A stretch of DNA of 64,000 nt from GCA-002726655 sp046582185 (GTDB lineage Bacteria; Pseudomonadota; Gammaproteobacteria; Pseudomonadales; Azotimanducaceae): positions 160,068 to 224,067 of the forward strand of contig JAYGEX010000018.1 in assembly GCA_046582185.1 (NCBI GenBank). The letters are read 5' to 3'. Every line of letters begins with the position of its first letter. The stretch's first letter is position 1. Made by a program: the position numbers and the translations under genes. Shown here piece by piece: positions 44,693 to 54,289 of the stretch. The notes beneath the pieces were generated by a model. The model had not been told where the DNA came from and did not search any database. It saw only the letters and a program-made list of their open reading frames with translations.

Positions 44693-46003
44693 CTAATCAA
44701 ACTGTTTCTCGCCACTGGCAAAAAGCAGATAAAACACCATGCCAAACAAGGTGACACAAGCCGTTACCTGAAACACCAAGGCCCAGGAACCGGTAGCCTC
44801 GAGAATAAGCCCCGTGACATAAACGCCAACGATACCGGGGATAGTACCGGCGGTATTGGTGATGCCCATCAATGTACCTGCATGGCGAGGCCCGATATCC
44901 ATATGGTTAACCGCGAAGCCGCCCATACTGGCTGCGGAGAAGGCTTTACCGAGGCAAAGAAGGCCAATCGCCGCCCAAACATTGGTAACGGTGCCTATGA
45001 GGAAAAGGCAGGCCGCAAGGCCGCCGAAGCCGATCGTCTGCATGAGCTTGCGGACAAATGTCACATCCATACCGCCCTTGATCATTCGATCCGCCAGACT
45101 GCCATGTATATTAAGGAACAAAAACGACGCGACATGGGGGAGCATCGCCACCATGCCGACAGCCGCAAAATCCACACCCAAGCCTTCATTGACATACTTG
45201 GGTAGCCAAGACAGGACAACGTAGAGCGTCCAGTTATTGCAAAACTGGGCCACGATGATGGCCCACACTGCCTTGTTTTTTAGAAAACTTCTAATGGGAG
45301 GAGCATCTTCGACAACCCCGGTGACGGCTGTATTTTCCTGGATATAGGCCAACTCCTCAGCTGAGATGTTGGGGTGTTCACTGGGAGAACTTGTCACTAA
45401 CTTGCGCCAACTGAAAAACCAAATTAGGCCAGCCGCACCGAATAGATAGAAAGCCCACTCCCAACCCAGCATATGGACAATAATGGGGGTCGTCACCAGT
45501 GCGAAAACTGTACCGATCGGTATGCCGCTTGCGTTGAATGCAATCGCTTTGGATTTCTCCGTCGTTGGTATCCATCGCGCAGCCATACTGTAGACTGACG
45601 GAAACGTCACTGCCTCGCCAAGTCCCATGCATATGCGTACAGCGATCAGCGCCGCCAGACCAAGAGATGCAGCAGGTGGGGTTAGTATTGTAAATACAGA
45701 CCAGGCTAGAACTCCGACGCCGAGCACCACCTTCCCACCGAAACGATCTGCCAGACGGCCTCCCACGACCTGCATCAACAAGTAGCCAATATAGAACGTC
45801 GACAAGATCAGACCCTGGGTTTTGACATCCCAATCATATTCTATGGCCATAGGGATGAGCGCTACCGAGATGTTCACGCGATCTATATAACAAATGAATG
45901 TCGCCACGAAGAACATACAAACCACTGTGTACCTGGTTTGCCACCAGCCCTTCTTTTTCTCGATTGATTCTGACAAATTCTGCTCCACTGCCTTGAATAG
46001 CAC
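44693..46003 (-). CDS. MFS transporter, anion:cation symporter (ACS) family
   Basis: A 436-aa carrier with 12 TM segments. It opens with WWQTRYTVVCMFFVATFICY and IDRVNISVALIPMAIEYDW, the ACS N-terminal motif, followed by GRLADRFGGKVV (loop 2-3) and GLGEAVTFPSVYSMAARWIP with the ACS TM4 signature. The family carries sugar acids, organic anions and tartrate or hexuronates. It sits between the TRAP permease and the OFA-like MFS in the same direction, so the four genes probably import related carboxylates. Confidence 0.85.
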   Translation of the reverse strand: MLFKAVEQNLSESIEKKKGWWQTRYTVVCMFFVATFICYIDRVNISVALIPMAIEYDWDVKTQGLILSTFYIGYLLMQVVGGRLADRFGGKVVLGVGVLAWSVFTILTPPAASLGLAALIAVRICMGLGEAVTFPSVYSMAARWIPTTEKSKAIAFNASGIPIGTVFALVTTPIIVHMLGWEWAFYLFGAAGLIWFFSWRKLVTSSPSEHPNISAEELAYIQENTAVTGVVEDAPPIRSFLKNKAVWAIIVAQFCNNWTLYVVLSWLPKYVNEGLGVDFAAVGMVAMLPHVASFLFLNIHGSLADRMIKGGMDVTFVRKLMQTIGFGGLAACLFLIGTVTNVWAAIGLLCLGKAFSAASMGGFAVNHMDIGPRHAGTLMGITNTAGTIPGIVGVYVTGLILEATGSWALVFQVTACVTLFGMVFYLLFASGEKQFD

Positions 46004-46157
46004 CTGCTGTCAGCATTGTTATAACACGAATGCAAAGTTCTTTTCTAAGGCACTCAAAAATACTCGACTGAGAAGACAAGGAGTGTGCGATGGTGGCAAG
46101 GCCCGATTTCTTCTCGTTGGTGAAGAGCACAGTCAGTTTCACGAAGGAGTCAGTTCA

Positions 46158-48101
46158 CTACAAACTGGCTGACTCAGTTTTTGTATCGTGGCGGAAGCGC
46201 CACAAGGCAAACGAACTTGCACATGCGATTACAATCACGCCGGCGAAGTCTAGAGCCAGATTACCGGTAGCAACATTCAGTATCGCAAGATCAGGCACTG
46301 CAATTAACAAACCGCCCAGGGCAAAGAAACCGCGCAACCCATTTGGTTTGCCGATGAATGGAAGATAATTCTGCACTGAACCGGCGATGAAAAACATACC
46401 GACAAGCACCTCGCATACTGCAACGAAGGCCATTAAGTAGCTGTCTTCAAGGATAAGCGCTGGCTCCAACACAAAAAAGAAGGGGATAAGGTAAGTCGAA
46501 ACACCCAATTTCATCGCCGTAAAACCAGTCTGGATTGGTTTCGCACCTGCGATCGAGGCGGCAGCAAATGCACCCAACGCAACTGGCGGTGTAATAAACG
46601 ACAGCATTCCCCAATATAGAATGAACAGGTGCACCGCCAGCGGATTCAAACCACCTTCAATAAGCGCCGGTGCAAGAATAATGGCAAGAAATATATACGC
46701 GGCAGTAACGGTCATGCCAATACCGAGCACAAAGCTGGTGATTGCACCCATGACCAGCAATATACCCACACTGCCACCAGCCACATACAGTAATTCATTG
46801 ACCAACGTCCCGGATAAACCGGTGACAGAAAGTGCCCCAACAATTAGCCCCACGCCACAAAGGATAACGAGCAGTTCAATCAATAAGCTACCCGCCGCCA
46901 GGATAAAACCGAATAGCTTAGGTCCATCAAAGCGATGGTTTGATGAGAACTGATTCACGAGCAACAGACAAAGGGTTGCTGCCCAGGGCGCGAGTGATTC
47001 CCGTTGCATGACCAACAGCAATACGACCAGCAGAATGAACGCCGCAATGTAATACCAGCCATCACGCAATGTGGCTGCCATTGATGGAATTTCCTCTTCG
47101 GGTAGGCCCTCAAGCCCCTCCCGTGCGGCATAAGCATCAAGCTGCATGAAAAGTGCAATAAAGTAGAGCAGCGCTGGTATTGCCGCACCAATCGCTACTT
47201 GGTAATAGGGCATTTCCAGAAAGGTTGCCATCACAAATGCAGTCGACCCCATGATGGGCGGCAACAATACACCTCCGGTTGAAGCACAAGCCTCAACACC
47301 AGCGGCAGTATGATCATTGAAGCCATTTTTTTGCATCGCTGGAATCGTTAGCTGCCCCGTCGTCAGCACATTAGTAATGACACTGCCACTCATTGAGCCC
47401 ATCAGACCGCTGGCAACAATCGCAACTTTCGCCGGACCACCGCGAACCCGTCCCAACAGAGCAAAAGCAAAATCGATAAAAAACCGACCACCACCGGTAT
47501 GTTGCAATGCGACGCCAAAGACCAGGAAGCCAATCACCAGGTTGGCAAAGGCGCGAAAAGGTAGACCAAGAATACTTTCGATACTCATGGTGTGATATAT
47601 AGCTGTTTCGGCAATTCCAGATGCCATTCCGGACAGCACCTCAGGCATTTTGTCTGCAACCAGCGGATACAAGGAAAACAGCAAAACCAAGGTAACGAGG
47701 GGAATGCCGCCAGCCCGCCGGACGGCTTCAAGGACCAGCAACCACAGAACGATACTTACCCGGACAGCTTCTTCTGGCGCAACAAACTCCCATCCTTCCT
47801 CAACAATCTCCGTCGCCCGGCCAAAGAACCAGAAGCAGCAGTACGCAGCGGCGCAGGCAAGCAAAATATCAACAATGAGTAGATCGAACTTTGTATTAGA
47901 CCGATAAAGCAGGAACGAGAAAGGCAGTAACAAGCCGATTAAGGCGTAATAGTAGTTTGTTTCAAGCCTTATCAGGCTAGCCAGCAGCGGACTGCCGAAT
48001 AGCCGCAGGCTGTCCAATACCAGCACAACAACACATATCGTCGCCAATACGACCATCCAATCCAGCAGTGGTGATTGCACCCTCTTTCGCGTTAACGCCA
48101 T
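46158..48101 (-). CDS. TRAP transporter fused permease (DctQM-type)
   Basis: A 647-aa membrane protein with the small (4TM) and large (12TM) TRAP permease domains fused, as usual in TAXI-type TRAP systems. Blocks: FANLVIGFLVFGVALQHTGG, VRGGPAKVAIVASGLMGSMS, GVEACASTGGVLLPPIMGST, and YWGMLSFITPPVALGAFAAASIAG. It is a secondary importer driven by sodium or protons and uses a periplasmic binding protein, encoded just upstream with a 10-bp overlap. Probable substrates are carboxylates; not fixed by sequence. Confidence 0.92.
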   Translation of the reverse strand: MALTRKRVQSPLLDWMVVLATICVVVLVLDSLRLFGSPLLASLIRLETNYYYALIGLLLPFSFLLYRSNTKFDLLIVDILLACAAAYCCFWFFGRATEIVEEGWEFVAPEEAVRVSIVLWLLVLEAVRRAGGIPLVTLVLLFSLYPLVADKMPEVLSGMASGIAETAIYHTMSIESILGLPFRAFANLVIGFLVFGVALQHTGGGRFFIDFAFALLGRVRGGPAKVAIVASGLMGSMSGSVITNVLTTGQLTIPAMQKNGFNDHTAAGVEACASTGGVLLPPIMGSTAFVMATFLEMPYYQVAIGAAIPALLYFIALFMQLDAYAAREGLEGLPEEEIPSMAATLRDGWYYIAAFILLVVLLLVMQRESLAPWAATLCLLLVNQFSSNHRFDGPKLFGFILAAGSLLIELLVILCGVGLIVGALSVTGLSGTLVNELLYVAGGSVGILLVMGAITSFVLGIGMTVTAAYIFLAIILAPALIEGGLNPLAVHLFILYWGMLSFITPPVALGAFAAASIAGAKPIQTGFTAMKLGVSTYLIPFFFVLEPALILEDSYLMAFVAVCEVLVGMFFIAGSVQNYLPFIGKPNGLRGFFALGGLLIAVPDLAILNVATGNLALDFAGVIVIACASSFALWRFRHDTKTESASL

Positions 48102-49258
48102 ACTGGATCAAAACCTTTGGACTCAAGGCGAAGCGCGCGGAGCTTCATCCATATCTCCGTAAATTCTGTGTCATCTTCAATGAGCAGATTGGCAAGTTCT
48201 TGCCATGCATCCTGCAATACCTGTTGCCGTTCAAGTAGACGCTCGTTGTTGGCCGCAAACGCTTCATTCCACACCCCGATTTTTTCAAAATAGCGAACTG
48301 CCCCGGCATGAAAAGGTACGACCCAGTCAAAGCGTTGTCGTGCCATCGACCAGCCTATAGACCCGGGATCTGCACTTTTGTAGTCGTCATAACCGAGGTG
48401 CAGCACTTCTGTTAAGTTGTACACCAACTCATCAGACTGTGCTGCCAAGGTCATCAACAAGGGGTACGGATAGGTTGCGCCCTCGTGCGGATTAGTTTCG
48501 GAAATTGCTGCGCCCCGGGTAGCAGTATTGCGACTAAAGTATGGCGCTACACCCAGCAAACGTTGCCAACAACCCTCGTCTTCATGCGGTACGCTTAACC
48601 AGCGGATGCCGCGAGGAGATGCCTCCAGTTTACGCGTTGGCCCGGATACTGTGGTCGCATAAGCCGTATCGACATGACCATCAATGATACCGTTCCACAT
48701 TGCGTTGTATCCAGGGAACTCGATTCTTTCCACCTCATCCCAACCCACGTTGCCGCAGGCAAGCATGGCTTCGATTGATACATTTATAGAAGGCGCACCA
48801 TGAACCCAGGGAATACGCTTACCCCGAAGTTGAGAGAGATCAGTGATACCGGAATTCGCGGCGACCGCTACTGCCTGATTAGATAATCCGACAGACATCA
48901 TGACCAGGCGCACCGGCACTGGTCCCCAGCGACGAGATGCGAACTGAAAAGTCCCTTCCTGTGCGAAGTAAGTCGCCACACCATTAGCAGAAAACTGCAC
49001 CCGACCAACCATAAGGGGCAACATTCGCGACACGTCGTTCTTACCTGGAATAATCCGTAGTGTTACCCGGTGTTTATTGCGTAACATTTTGGAGATGCCA
49101 ACCGCCTGGTTGTAACCCGTCGTGCCCAGATTGTAGGCAGTCCAGGCCATCGCTCGAGGCAATTTGGCATCAGAAGCCGCACTCATCATGCTTGCAAACA
49201 AAAGCAGCAGACACAGAACAGCTGATAGGGGTAACACAATGAGAGATTTGACGCGCAA
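48092..49258 (-). CDS. TAXI-family TRAP transporter solute-binding protein
   Basis: A 388-aa periplasmic binding protein with a signal peptide (first ~30 residues, LLLLFASMMSAASDA). Conserved TAXI features: AYNLGTTGYNQAVGISKML, LMVGRVQFSANG, LRGKRIPWVHGAPSINVSIEAML and YNAMWNGIIDGHVDTAYATT. It pairs with the fused permease, whose start overlaps its end. TAXI proteins bind glutamate-like or carboxylate ligands, but this one is uncharacterised. First gene of the four-gene transport unit. Confidence 0.9.
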   Translation of the reverse strand: MRVKSLIVLPLSAVLCLLLLFASMMSAASDAKLPRAMAWTAYNLGTTGYNQAVGISKMLRNKHRVTLRIIPGKNDVSRMLPLMVGRVQFSANGVATYFAQEGTFQFASRRWGPVPVRLVMMSVGLSNQAVAVAANSGITDLSQLRGKRIPWVHGAPSINVSIEAMLACGNVGWDEVERIEFPGYNAMWNGIIDGHVDTAYATTVSGPTRKLEASPRGIRWLSVPHEDEGCWQRLLGVAPYFSRNTATRGAAISETNPHEGATYPYPLLMTLAAQSDELVYNLTEVLHLGYDDYKSADPGSIGWSMARQRFDWVVPFHAGAVRYFEKIGVWNEAFAANNERLLERQQVLQDAWQELANLLIEDDTEFTEIWMKLRALRLESKGFDPVWR

Positions 49259-49274
49259 TCTGAGTGATGTCTTA

Positions 49275-49400
49275 TTATTGCTTTAAATAATTATCAACCT
49301 TTTGGGTTGCCGCGTCCATCTCGTCCGCCAACAGCGACAATGGCGAACCGATCATCAGTTTCGTTCGTGAACTGATCTCGTTCTTCTGGCTTATATCAAT
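49275..49400 (-). other. Short open stretch, possible gene relic or small ORF
   Basis: Minus-strand frame open from 49400 to a TAA at 49275-49277; from an ATG at 49353-49355 it would encode 26 residues (MIGSPLSLLADEMDAATQKV then DNYLKQ), and the frame upstream (NEISSRTKL) looks protein-like too. Too short to call a gene. The rest of the gap to aroA (49401-49526) includes the near-palindrome GGAAATCATTTCC (49496-49508) and no gene. Confidence 0.25.
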
Positions 49401-49526
49401 CTATGGGTTCGCAATCTATATCGCCGTTGAATAAAATTTGATCATCTTTATCAATCGCCGCTCTCCTGTTACGAGCCATCCTGGAATATACTGGGGAAAT
49501 CATTTCCTCAATCGTTTTAAAAAAAT

Positions 49527-50807
49527 ATGGACAGCATTACCCTCGAACCCATTAGCCGCATTGCTGGTGAGATTACGCTCCCTGGCTCAAAGAGCTTATC
49601 GAATCGCGCGCTCTTGCTTTCAGCACTTGCAAGTGGGACAACTCAACTAAGCAATTTGTTGAAGAGCGATGATATCTCTCAGATGGTCACGGCACTAAAT
49701 CAGCTGGGCGTATACTTGGCGCTCTCTGAAGACTGGCTTGAATGTGAAGTGTCTGGCAATGGGGGCCTGTTTTCCACGCCAGCCAACAAGAAATTCTTCA
49801 TGGGGAACGCTGGAACTGCTATCAGGCCGCTGACGAGTATTTTCGCACTTATACCGGGAACCTTTGAGATTGATGGTGATAAATACATGAGAGAGCGGCC
49901 CATCAAACATCTGTGTGATGCACTTGTTCAATTGGGCGCCAACATAGATTACCTGGGTGCAGACGGCTGCCCTCCACTACGGCTGACCGGTGGCAATATA
50001 TCCGGCGGTGCAGTGAAAATCCCAGGGAACATCTCAAGCCAGTTTCTAACTGCTTTATTGATGAGCCTGCCATTACTTGAAGAAGACAGCACAATCGAGG
50101 TCATCGGTGAGCAAGTATCAAAACCATATCTCGATATTACAATGGACATCATGGAGAAATTTGGCGTTAGCATCAGCCACCGCGATTATCAAGTGTTCAA
50201 CATCCAGGGCAAGCAACAATATCAATCTCCTGGCTCCTACATGATTGAAGGTGACGCCTCTTCTGCATCGTACTTTTTTGGCGCCGCTGCGATTGCAGGT
50301 GATATACGTGTCAGAGGGCTCGGCGAGGACTCCGTTCAAGGTGATCTGGCATTTATCGATGTGATGGAACAGATGGGCGCCACCATTACCCGCCATTCAG
50401 ATTCCATTGAAGTTCGTGAAGGTTCCCTCAAAGGTATTGATGTTGACCTCAATCATATTCCAGATGCTGCAATGACCGTTGCCACAGTCGCCTTGTTTGC
50501 CAAGGGGCCTACTCGCATTCGCAATATTTACAACTGGCGCGTAAAAGAAACCGATCGCATGCATGCCATGGAAACAGAACTTAGAAAACTAGGCGCGAAA
50601 GTTGAAACCGGCAGTGACTTCATTGTCATTGAGCCACCGACAGAAATTCAGCCTGCAACAATTGAAACCTACGGCGATCATCGGGTCGCGATGTCCTTCT
50701 CATTGGCAGCGCTCGGAGGCAAAGAGATTCAAATTTTAGATCCCGACTGTACGCGCAAAACCTTTCCTGATTATTTTGACGCGCTGGCTTCTGTATCTAT
50801 TCCCTAG
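49527..50807 (+). CDS. aroA: 3-phosphoshikimate 1-carboxyvinyltransferase (EPSP synthase)
   Basis: Sixth step of the shikimate pathway, joining shikimate-3-phosphate and PEP. The 426-aa protein has the class I pattern: LPGSKSLSNRALLLSALASG at the N-terminus (PEP/S3P site with the conserved Lys), FMGNAGTAIRPL (glyphosate-site GNAGTA), DGDKYMRERPIKHL, and KETDRMHAMETELRKLGA in the C-terminal half. The class I GNAGTAIRPL is usually glyphosate sensitive. It is a single gene, not fused to tyrA or cmk, and convergent with ogt. Confidence 0.95.
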   Translation: MDSITLEPISRIAGEITLPGSKSLSNRALLLSALASGTTQLSNLLKSDDISQMVTALNQLGVYLALSEDWLECEVSGNGGLFSTPANKKFFMGNAGTAIRPLTSIFALIPGTFEIDGDKYMRERPIKHLCDALVQLGANIDYLGADGCPPLRLTGGNISGGAVKIPGNISSQFLTALLMSLPLLEEDSTIEVIGEQVSKPYLDITMDIMEKFGVSISHRDYQVFNIQGKQQYQSPGSYMIEGDASSASYFFGAAAIAGDIRVRGLGEDSVQGDLAFIDVMEQMGATITRHSDSIEVREGSLKGIDVDLNHIPDAAMTVATVALFAKGPTRIRNIYNWRVKETDRMHAMETELRKLGAKVETGSDFIVIEPPTEIQPATIETYGDHRVAMSFSLAALGGKEIQILDPDCTRKTFPDYFDALASVSIP

Positions 50808-50831
50808 CTACCTAGCGCATTCCGGTGCACC

Positions 50832-51323
50832 CTACCTGAGACCAAGGTTCCCTTGCGCTGGTGACTCCAGATTCAGGAGGAACTTTTTGACATCCAGGCC
50901 ACCGCCAAACCCCGTTAGACTCCCGCTAGCACCGATGACCCTATGACAAGGAATGACAATAGGTAACGGATTTCGGCCATTGGCAGCCCCCACGGCCCTT
51001 ACAGCTTTGGCGCGGCCAATACTTGACGCGATGTCTCCGTATGTACAGGTTTGCCCATAGGGAACCTTGAGCAATGCATCGAGCACCTCTAACTGAAACG
51101 GCGTCCCATGAGGCGCCAGCTTCAAATTGAACATCCGGCGCTCACCCCGGAAATATTCATGAAGTTGTTTCGATGCCTCGGGGAAACAATCTGATTTTTC
51201 TATCCAATCGCCTTCAGGCTTCACCTTACCTTTCCCGTTGGGGAATCCGATGTAAACCAGGCCTTTATCCTTACCGGCAAGCAACAGCTCTCCAATGGGT
51301 GTACTAATATATCGATAGTTCAT
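50832..51323 (-). CDS. ogt: Methylated-DNA--protein-cysteine methyltransferase (Ogt/MGMT)
   Basis: Suicide repair protein that takes the methyl group from O6-methylguanine onto its own cysteine. The active site PCHRVIGASGSLTGFGGG and the DNA-binding helix around YGDIASSIGRAKAVRAVGAA are clear. The start at 51323 (163 aa) is preferred over 51407 because an AGGAGAAAT site precedes this ATG and the longer N-terminus would overlap ada-alkA. The genes are in the same direction with about 50 bp between them. Confidence 0.93.
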   Translation of the reverse strand: MNYRYISTPIGELLLAGKDKGLVYIGFPNGKGKVKPEGDWIEKSDCFPEASKQLHEYFRGERRMFNLKLAPHGTPFQLEVLDALLKVPYGQTCTYGDIASSIGRAKAVRAVGAANGRNPLPIVIPCHRVIGASGSLTGFGGGLDVKKFLLNLESPAQGNLGLR

Positions 51324-51372
51324 ATTTCTCCTTATCCAGCTCTTATCCAAACACCAATATTCTGCGCAGGAA

Positions 51373-52818
51373 TTAACCAGCATTACGCCATAAATGCATT
51401 CCTGCATATGCCCGCCAGGGCCGCCAGGATTCAGCGCGTTTCAGTAATTCTTTTTCGGTTTCAATACCCAGCTTTTCCTTGGCAACCCTCATAATCACCA
51501 GATCATTGTGAAGAAAGGCATCAGGGTCATTCAGTGCTCGCATGGCGACATATTGTGCGGTCCACGGGCCAATTCCTTTTATAGCAACAAGTTGTTGCAA
51601 CAAGGTTTTAGTATCATTCTCCATTCCCAATACCAGCTCATCATCGAGAATCGCTCTGGCCATCAATTTAATGGCCATGGCTCGTTTGCCTGGCATGGGT
51701 AAACTGCCTGGCTCAATTTCTACCAGCACCTCCGCCCCGGGAAAAATCAGACCATAGTCGCTCTGTTCACCGTAGTTTTTTGCAATGGTTCCCATCACAG
51801 TGGTCGCACCTTTCACTGATATCTGCTGGCCAACAATGGCGCGTACAGCGATCTCAAACGAATCCCAGGAGCCGGGAAGCCGCTGACCAGGATTTTGCTC
51901 AATCAACTTCGAGAGCTGTTTGTCCTTACCGAGGTGAATATGTATATCCTGCGGCAGAGCATCAAGATCAAACAGCCGCCGAATTTTTTCAACAATACCG
52001 ATCAAGGGCTTCGAGTTAACTAGTTCAATTTCGCAGCGAAGCGAATGTCTGGACTCATCATTGCTGACCCTGACGCGGCCGACTTCTCCATCAACTCTAA
52101 TGGTGCGCTGATATTCTATTGACGTAGCTGCCTCAACCCCCGGAATCGCTCGCCGGGCGAGAAACGACAAAATACCAGGGAAATCAAATGGTTCGCGATA
52201 CGGCAACAGCAATGAAAAGGCATCACTCTTGCTACTCTTGGCGTTTTTTCTCAAGCTGCGGGGAGACCGGTCATAGACCTTTCTAAAGTGATCATTAAAT
52301 CGTCGAACGCTTCCATAACCGGAAGAAAAAGCAACTGACGTCATATCCAGCTGAGTCTCATCAATGAGCTTTTTCGCAAATTGCAGTCGTCTTGTTTGTG
52401 CAATCGTAATTGGTGCGGCGCCCAAATGCTTTTGAAACAAACGATTGAGATGCCGGGATGTAACGCCAAGACGATCACTCAATTCGGTAATTCCGGAATC
52501 ATCCAATGCCCCTTCACCAATTAGTTTGAGCGCTCGGCTAACGGTAGTTGATGTACCAGACCAGGCTGGGGTGCCAGGGGAAGACTCTGGGCGACAGCGA
52601 AGACAGGGACGATAACCAGACTCAGTCGCCGCAGCTGCAGTTTTGAAAAATGTCACATTTCGTGCTTGCGGCATCTTTACTGGGCAGACCGGGCGACAAT
52701 AGACACCGGTTGTTCTCACCCCAATGAAAAACCTGCCGTCAAAGCGACGATCACGAGCCTGCCTTGCACTTTCAAATACTTTGTAATTCTCATCCATGTA
52801 GCAGATGATATTCTTCAA
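51373..52818 (-). CDS. Ada-type regulator fused to AlkA-type 3-methyladenine DNA glycosylase
   Basis: A 481-aa fusion. Residues 1-78 are the Ada N-terminal zinc domain with Cys41, 45, 72 and 75 (GVYCRPVCPVKMP, CLRCRPE), which accepts a methyl group from phosphotriesters. Residues ~88-190 hold an AraC-type HTH (LSDRLGVTSRHLNRLFQKHL). The rest is AlkA N-terminal plus HhH-GPD (VAIKGIGPWTAQYVAMRAL, catalytic Asp in NDLVI). It would both sense methylation and repair 3-methyladenine, and may switch on ogt, next downstream. TTG start at 52818; an ATG at 52797 is an alternative. Confidence 0.9.
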   Translation of the reverse strand: MKNIICYMDENYKVFESARQARDRRFDGRFFIGVRTTGVYCRPVCPVKMPQARNVTFFKTAAAATESGYRPCLRCRPESSPGTPAWSGTSTTVSRALKLIGEGALDDSGITELSDRLGVTSRHLNRLFQKHLGAAPITIAQTRRLQFAKKLIDETQLDMTSVAFSSGYGSVRRFNDHFRKVYDRSPRSLRKNAKSSKSDAFSLLLPYREPFDFPGILSFLARRAIPGVEAATSIEYQRTIRVDGEVGRVRVSNDESRHSLRCEIELVNSKPLIGIVEKIRRLFDLDALPQDIHIHLGKDKQLSKLIEQNPGQRLPGSWDSFEIAVRAIVGQQISVKGATTVMGTIAKNYGEQSDYGLIFPGAEVLVEIEPGSLPMPGKRAMAIKLMARAILDDELVLGMENDTKTLLQQLVAIKGIGPWTAQYVAMRALNDPDAFLHNDLVIMRVAKEKLGIETEKELLKRAESWRPWRAYAGMHLWRNAG

Positions 52819-52933
52819 AGGAACTTCTTACTAGCCAGAATCGGACCTCATATATCACACTGCATATATCTATGCCTGAGGGATCGATAGTACAATTCTA
52901 ATGTAAACAATTGAAAGCGTAAGCACCTCATAA

Positions 52934-54289
52934 ATGATCAAGTCGCTCGGTAAAATTAACGAACCATCGGGAATATTGTCCGGGCTCCGAAATAGCGATA
53001 CGCCAGATTGCCTGTATTTCGAATTCGACCACTCGCAATACTATGCAGATAATTCCAATACATTACTCGGCGTAATTCTCTTCCGCGATAAAAATAATTT
53101 AAGGGCGGCTTTTACGCCCGATACGATGGCTCTGCGGCGGGAAGTCAAAAATTCAAAGCAGGATTTTGCGTTAGTAGACTTCCAGAAGCTGGTGAGCAGA
53201 CTGAACTTGGCTGATATTCATTTGCGCTCGCCAATGAAGCTGGATCGAGTGTATATCAAGAAACCCTGGGGACAGGAAATCTGGTACAGCGGCATTGAAG
53301 ACCGGGGCATCTGCTCAGTCCAGTCTGTTTTACTGCCCTGGATTTTGGATCTGCTCTCAACAGAGTTTACCGGTGTCGGTAACAAGGCTCCCATCCTATT
53401 GAAGATACTGGACCCACTTGCAGAAAAATCGTACGGCGATCTCTATTTCGAACAACACATCCAAAAAAGAGAAGTCTACATCGTTACCAATGTGGACGAG
53501 AATGCATGGCCGAATTCAGTAGGTAAGATCCGCTATGGATTCAATCAACAGAAAATAGACGAGCTAGGAGGTGTGTCAAATTTCAAACGAGCATACTTGA
53601 AGGCCGTGCGAAGCTATCAAAAGCTTAGAAGTGAAATTGATAGTCACTTGCACCAACAAAGACAATCTGCAGAAATGGATGACGAGGAAGTTGCCTCGCC
53701 TGAGATTCGCACTACCTGGGAAGCAAACATTGCGCCAGGGCTTCAAAAACGTGAGGAAGTACTCAAACAAGCCATGTACGATTTTACGGGTCTTATAGAT
53801 ATAAGGCTTGGCGATGTCATTCATGTTCATCCCTTTACCCCTCATTCGCTGCTGCACGGTATTCGGGTTATTGAGTTTCAAACGCCACATTACGAACGCC
53901 AGATCCTGTCATTTACCCAGAAGGTGATCACACAGGGGCATTGGGATACAGAGGAAGCGCTGGAACTCACGGACTTTGACTCAGCCCACGATCCAATCCT
54001 GAGAACAATTGATGCTGCTGCAGAAGATGTCACTATTATTGCTGACTTCGACGAATTTACGGTTACCAAGGTTATTCTGGATGCTGGAGAGGAAACGACC
54101 TTGAGCGGCAAAACATACAGTCTCGTTATCGGCGTGCAGGGTACGGCACAAATTGCCGATAGTACCCTTGAAGCGGAGGATGGGTATTACGTATCACTGC
54201 TGGCTCAACCTCTCAGCATTATCAATAAAGGACTTAAACGCGCAATCGTTTTGATTGCGCGCCCACGTCAACTTGGTAACAAAGCCTGA
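52934..54289 (+). CDS. Type I mannose-6-phosphate isomerase-like protein
   Basis: A 451-aa protein with the ManA type I fold: [16 protein letters not shown] near residue 110, [20 protein letters not shown] (zinc-site region), [20 protein letters not shown] and TPHYERQIL in the C-terminal half. The family needs zinc bound by His/Gln/Glu; the His-Val-His and Glu residues are present. A long insertion (roughly 215-280, with [20 protein letters not shown]) is atypical, so the substrate may not be mannose-6-phosphate. It is divergent from ada-alkA. Its 3' end overlaps mdh by 22 bp tail to tail. Confidence 0.7.
   Translation: MIKSLGKINEPSGILSGLRNSDTPDCLYFEFDHSQYYADNSNTLLGVILFRDKNNLRAAFTPDTMALRREVKNSKQDFALVDFQKLVSRLNLADIHLRSPMKLDRVYIKKPWGQEIWYSGIEDRGICSVQSVLLPWILDLLSTEFTGVGNKAPILLKILDPLAEKSYGDLYFEQHIQKREVYIVTNVDENAWPNSVGKIRYGFNQQKIDELGGVSNFKRAYLKAVRSYQKLRSEIDSHLHQQRQSAEMDDEEVASPEIRTTWEANIAPGLQKREEVLKQAMYDFTGLIDIRLGDVIHVHPFTPHSLLHGIRVIEFQTPHYERQILSFTQKVITQGHWDTEEALELTDFDSAHDPILRTIDAAAEDVTIIADFDEFTVTKVILDAGEETTLSGKTYSLVIGVQGTAQIADSTLEAEDGYYVSLLAQPLSIINKGLKRAIVLIARPRQLGNKA

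Noticed and set aside
49438..49650. 70-aa plus-strand ORF at the aroA start
   Set aside because: Its second half is aroA in another frame.
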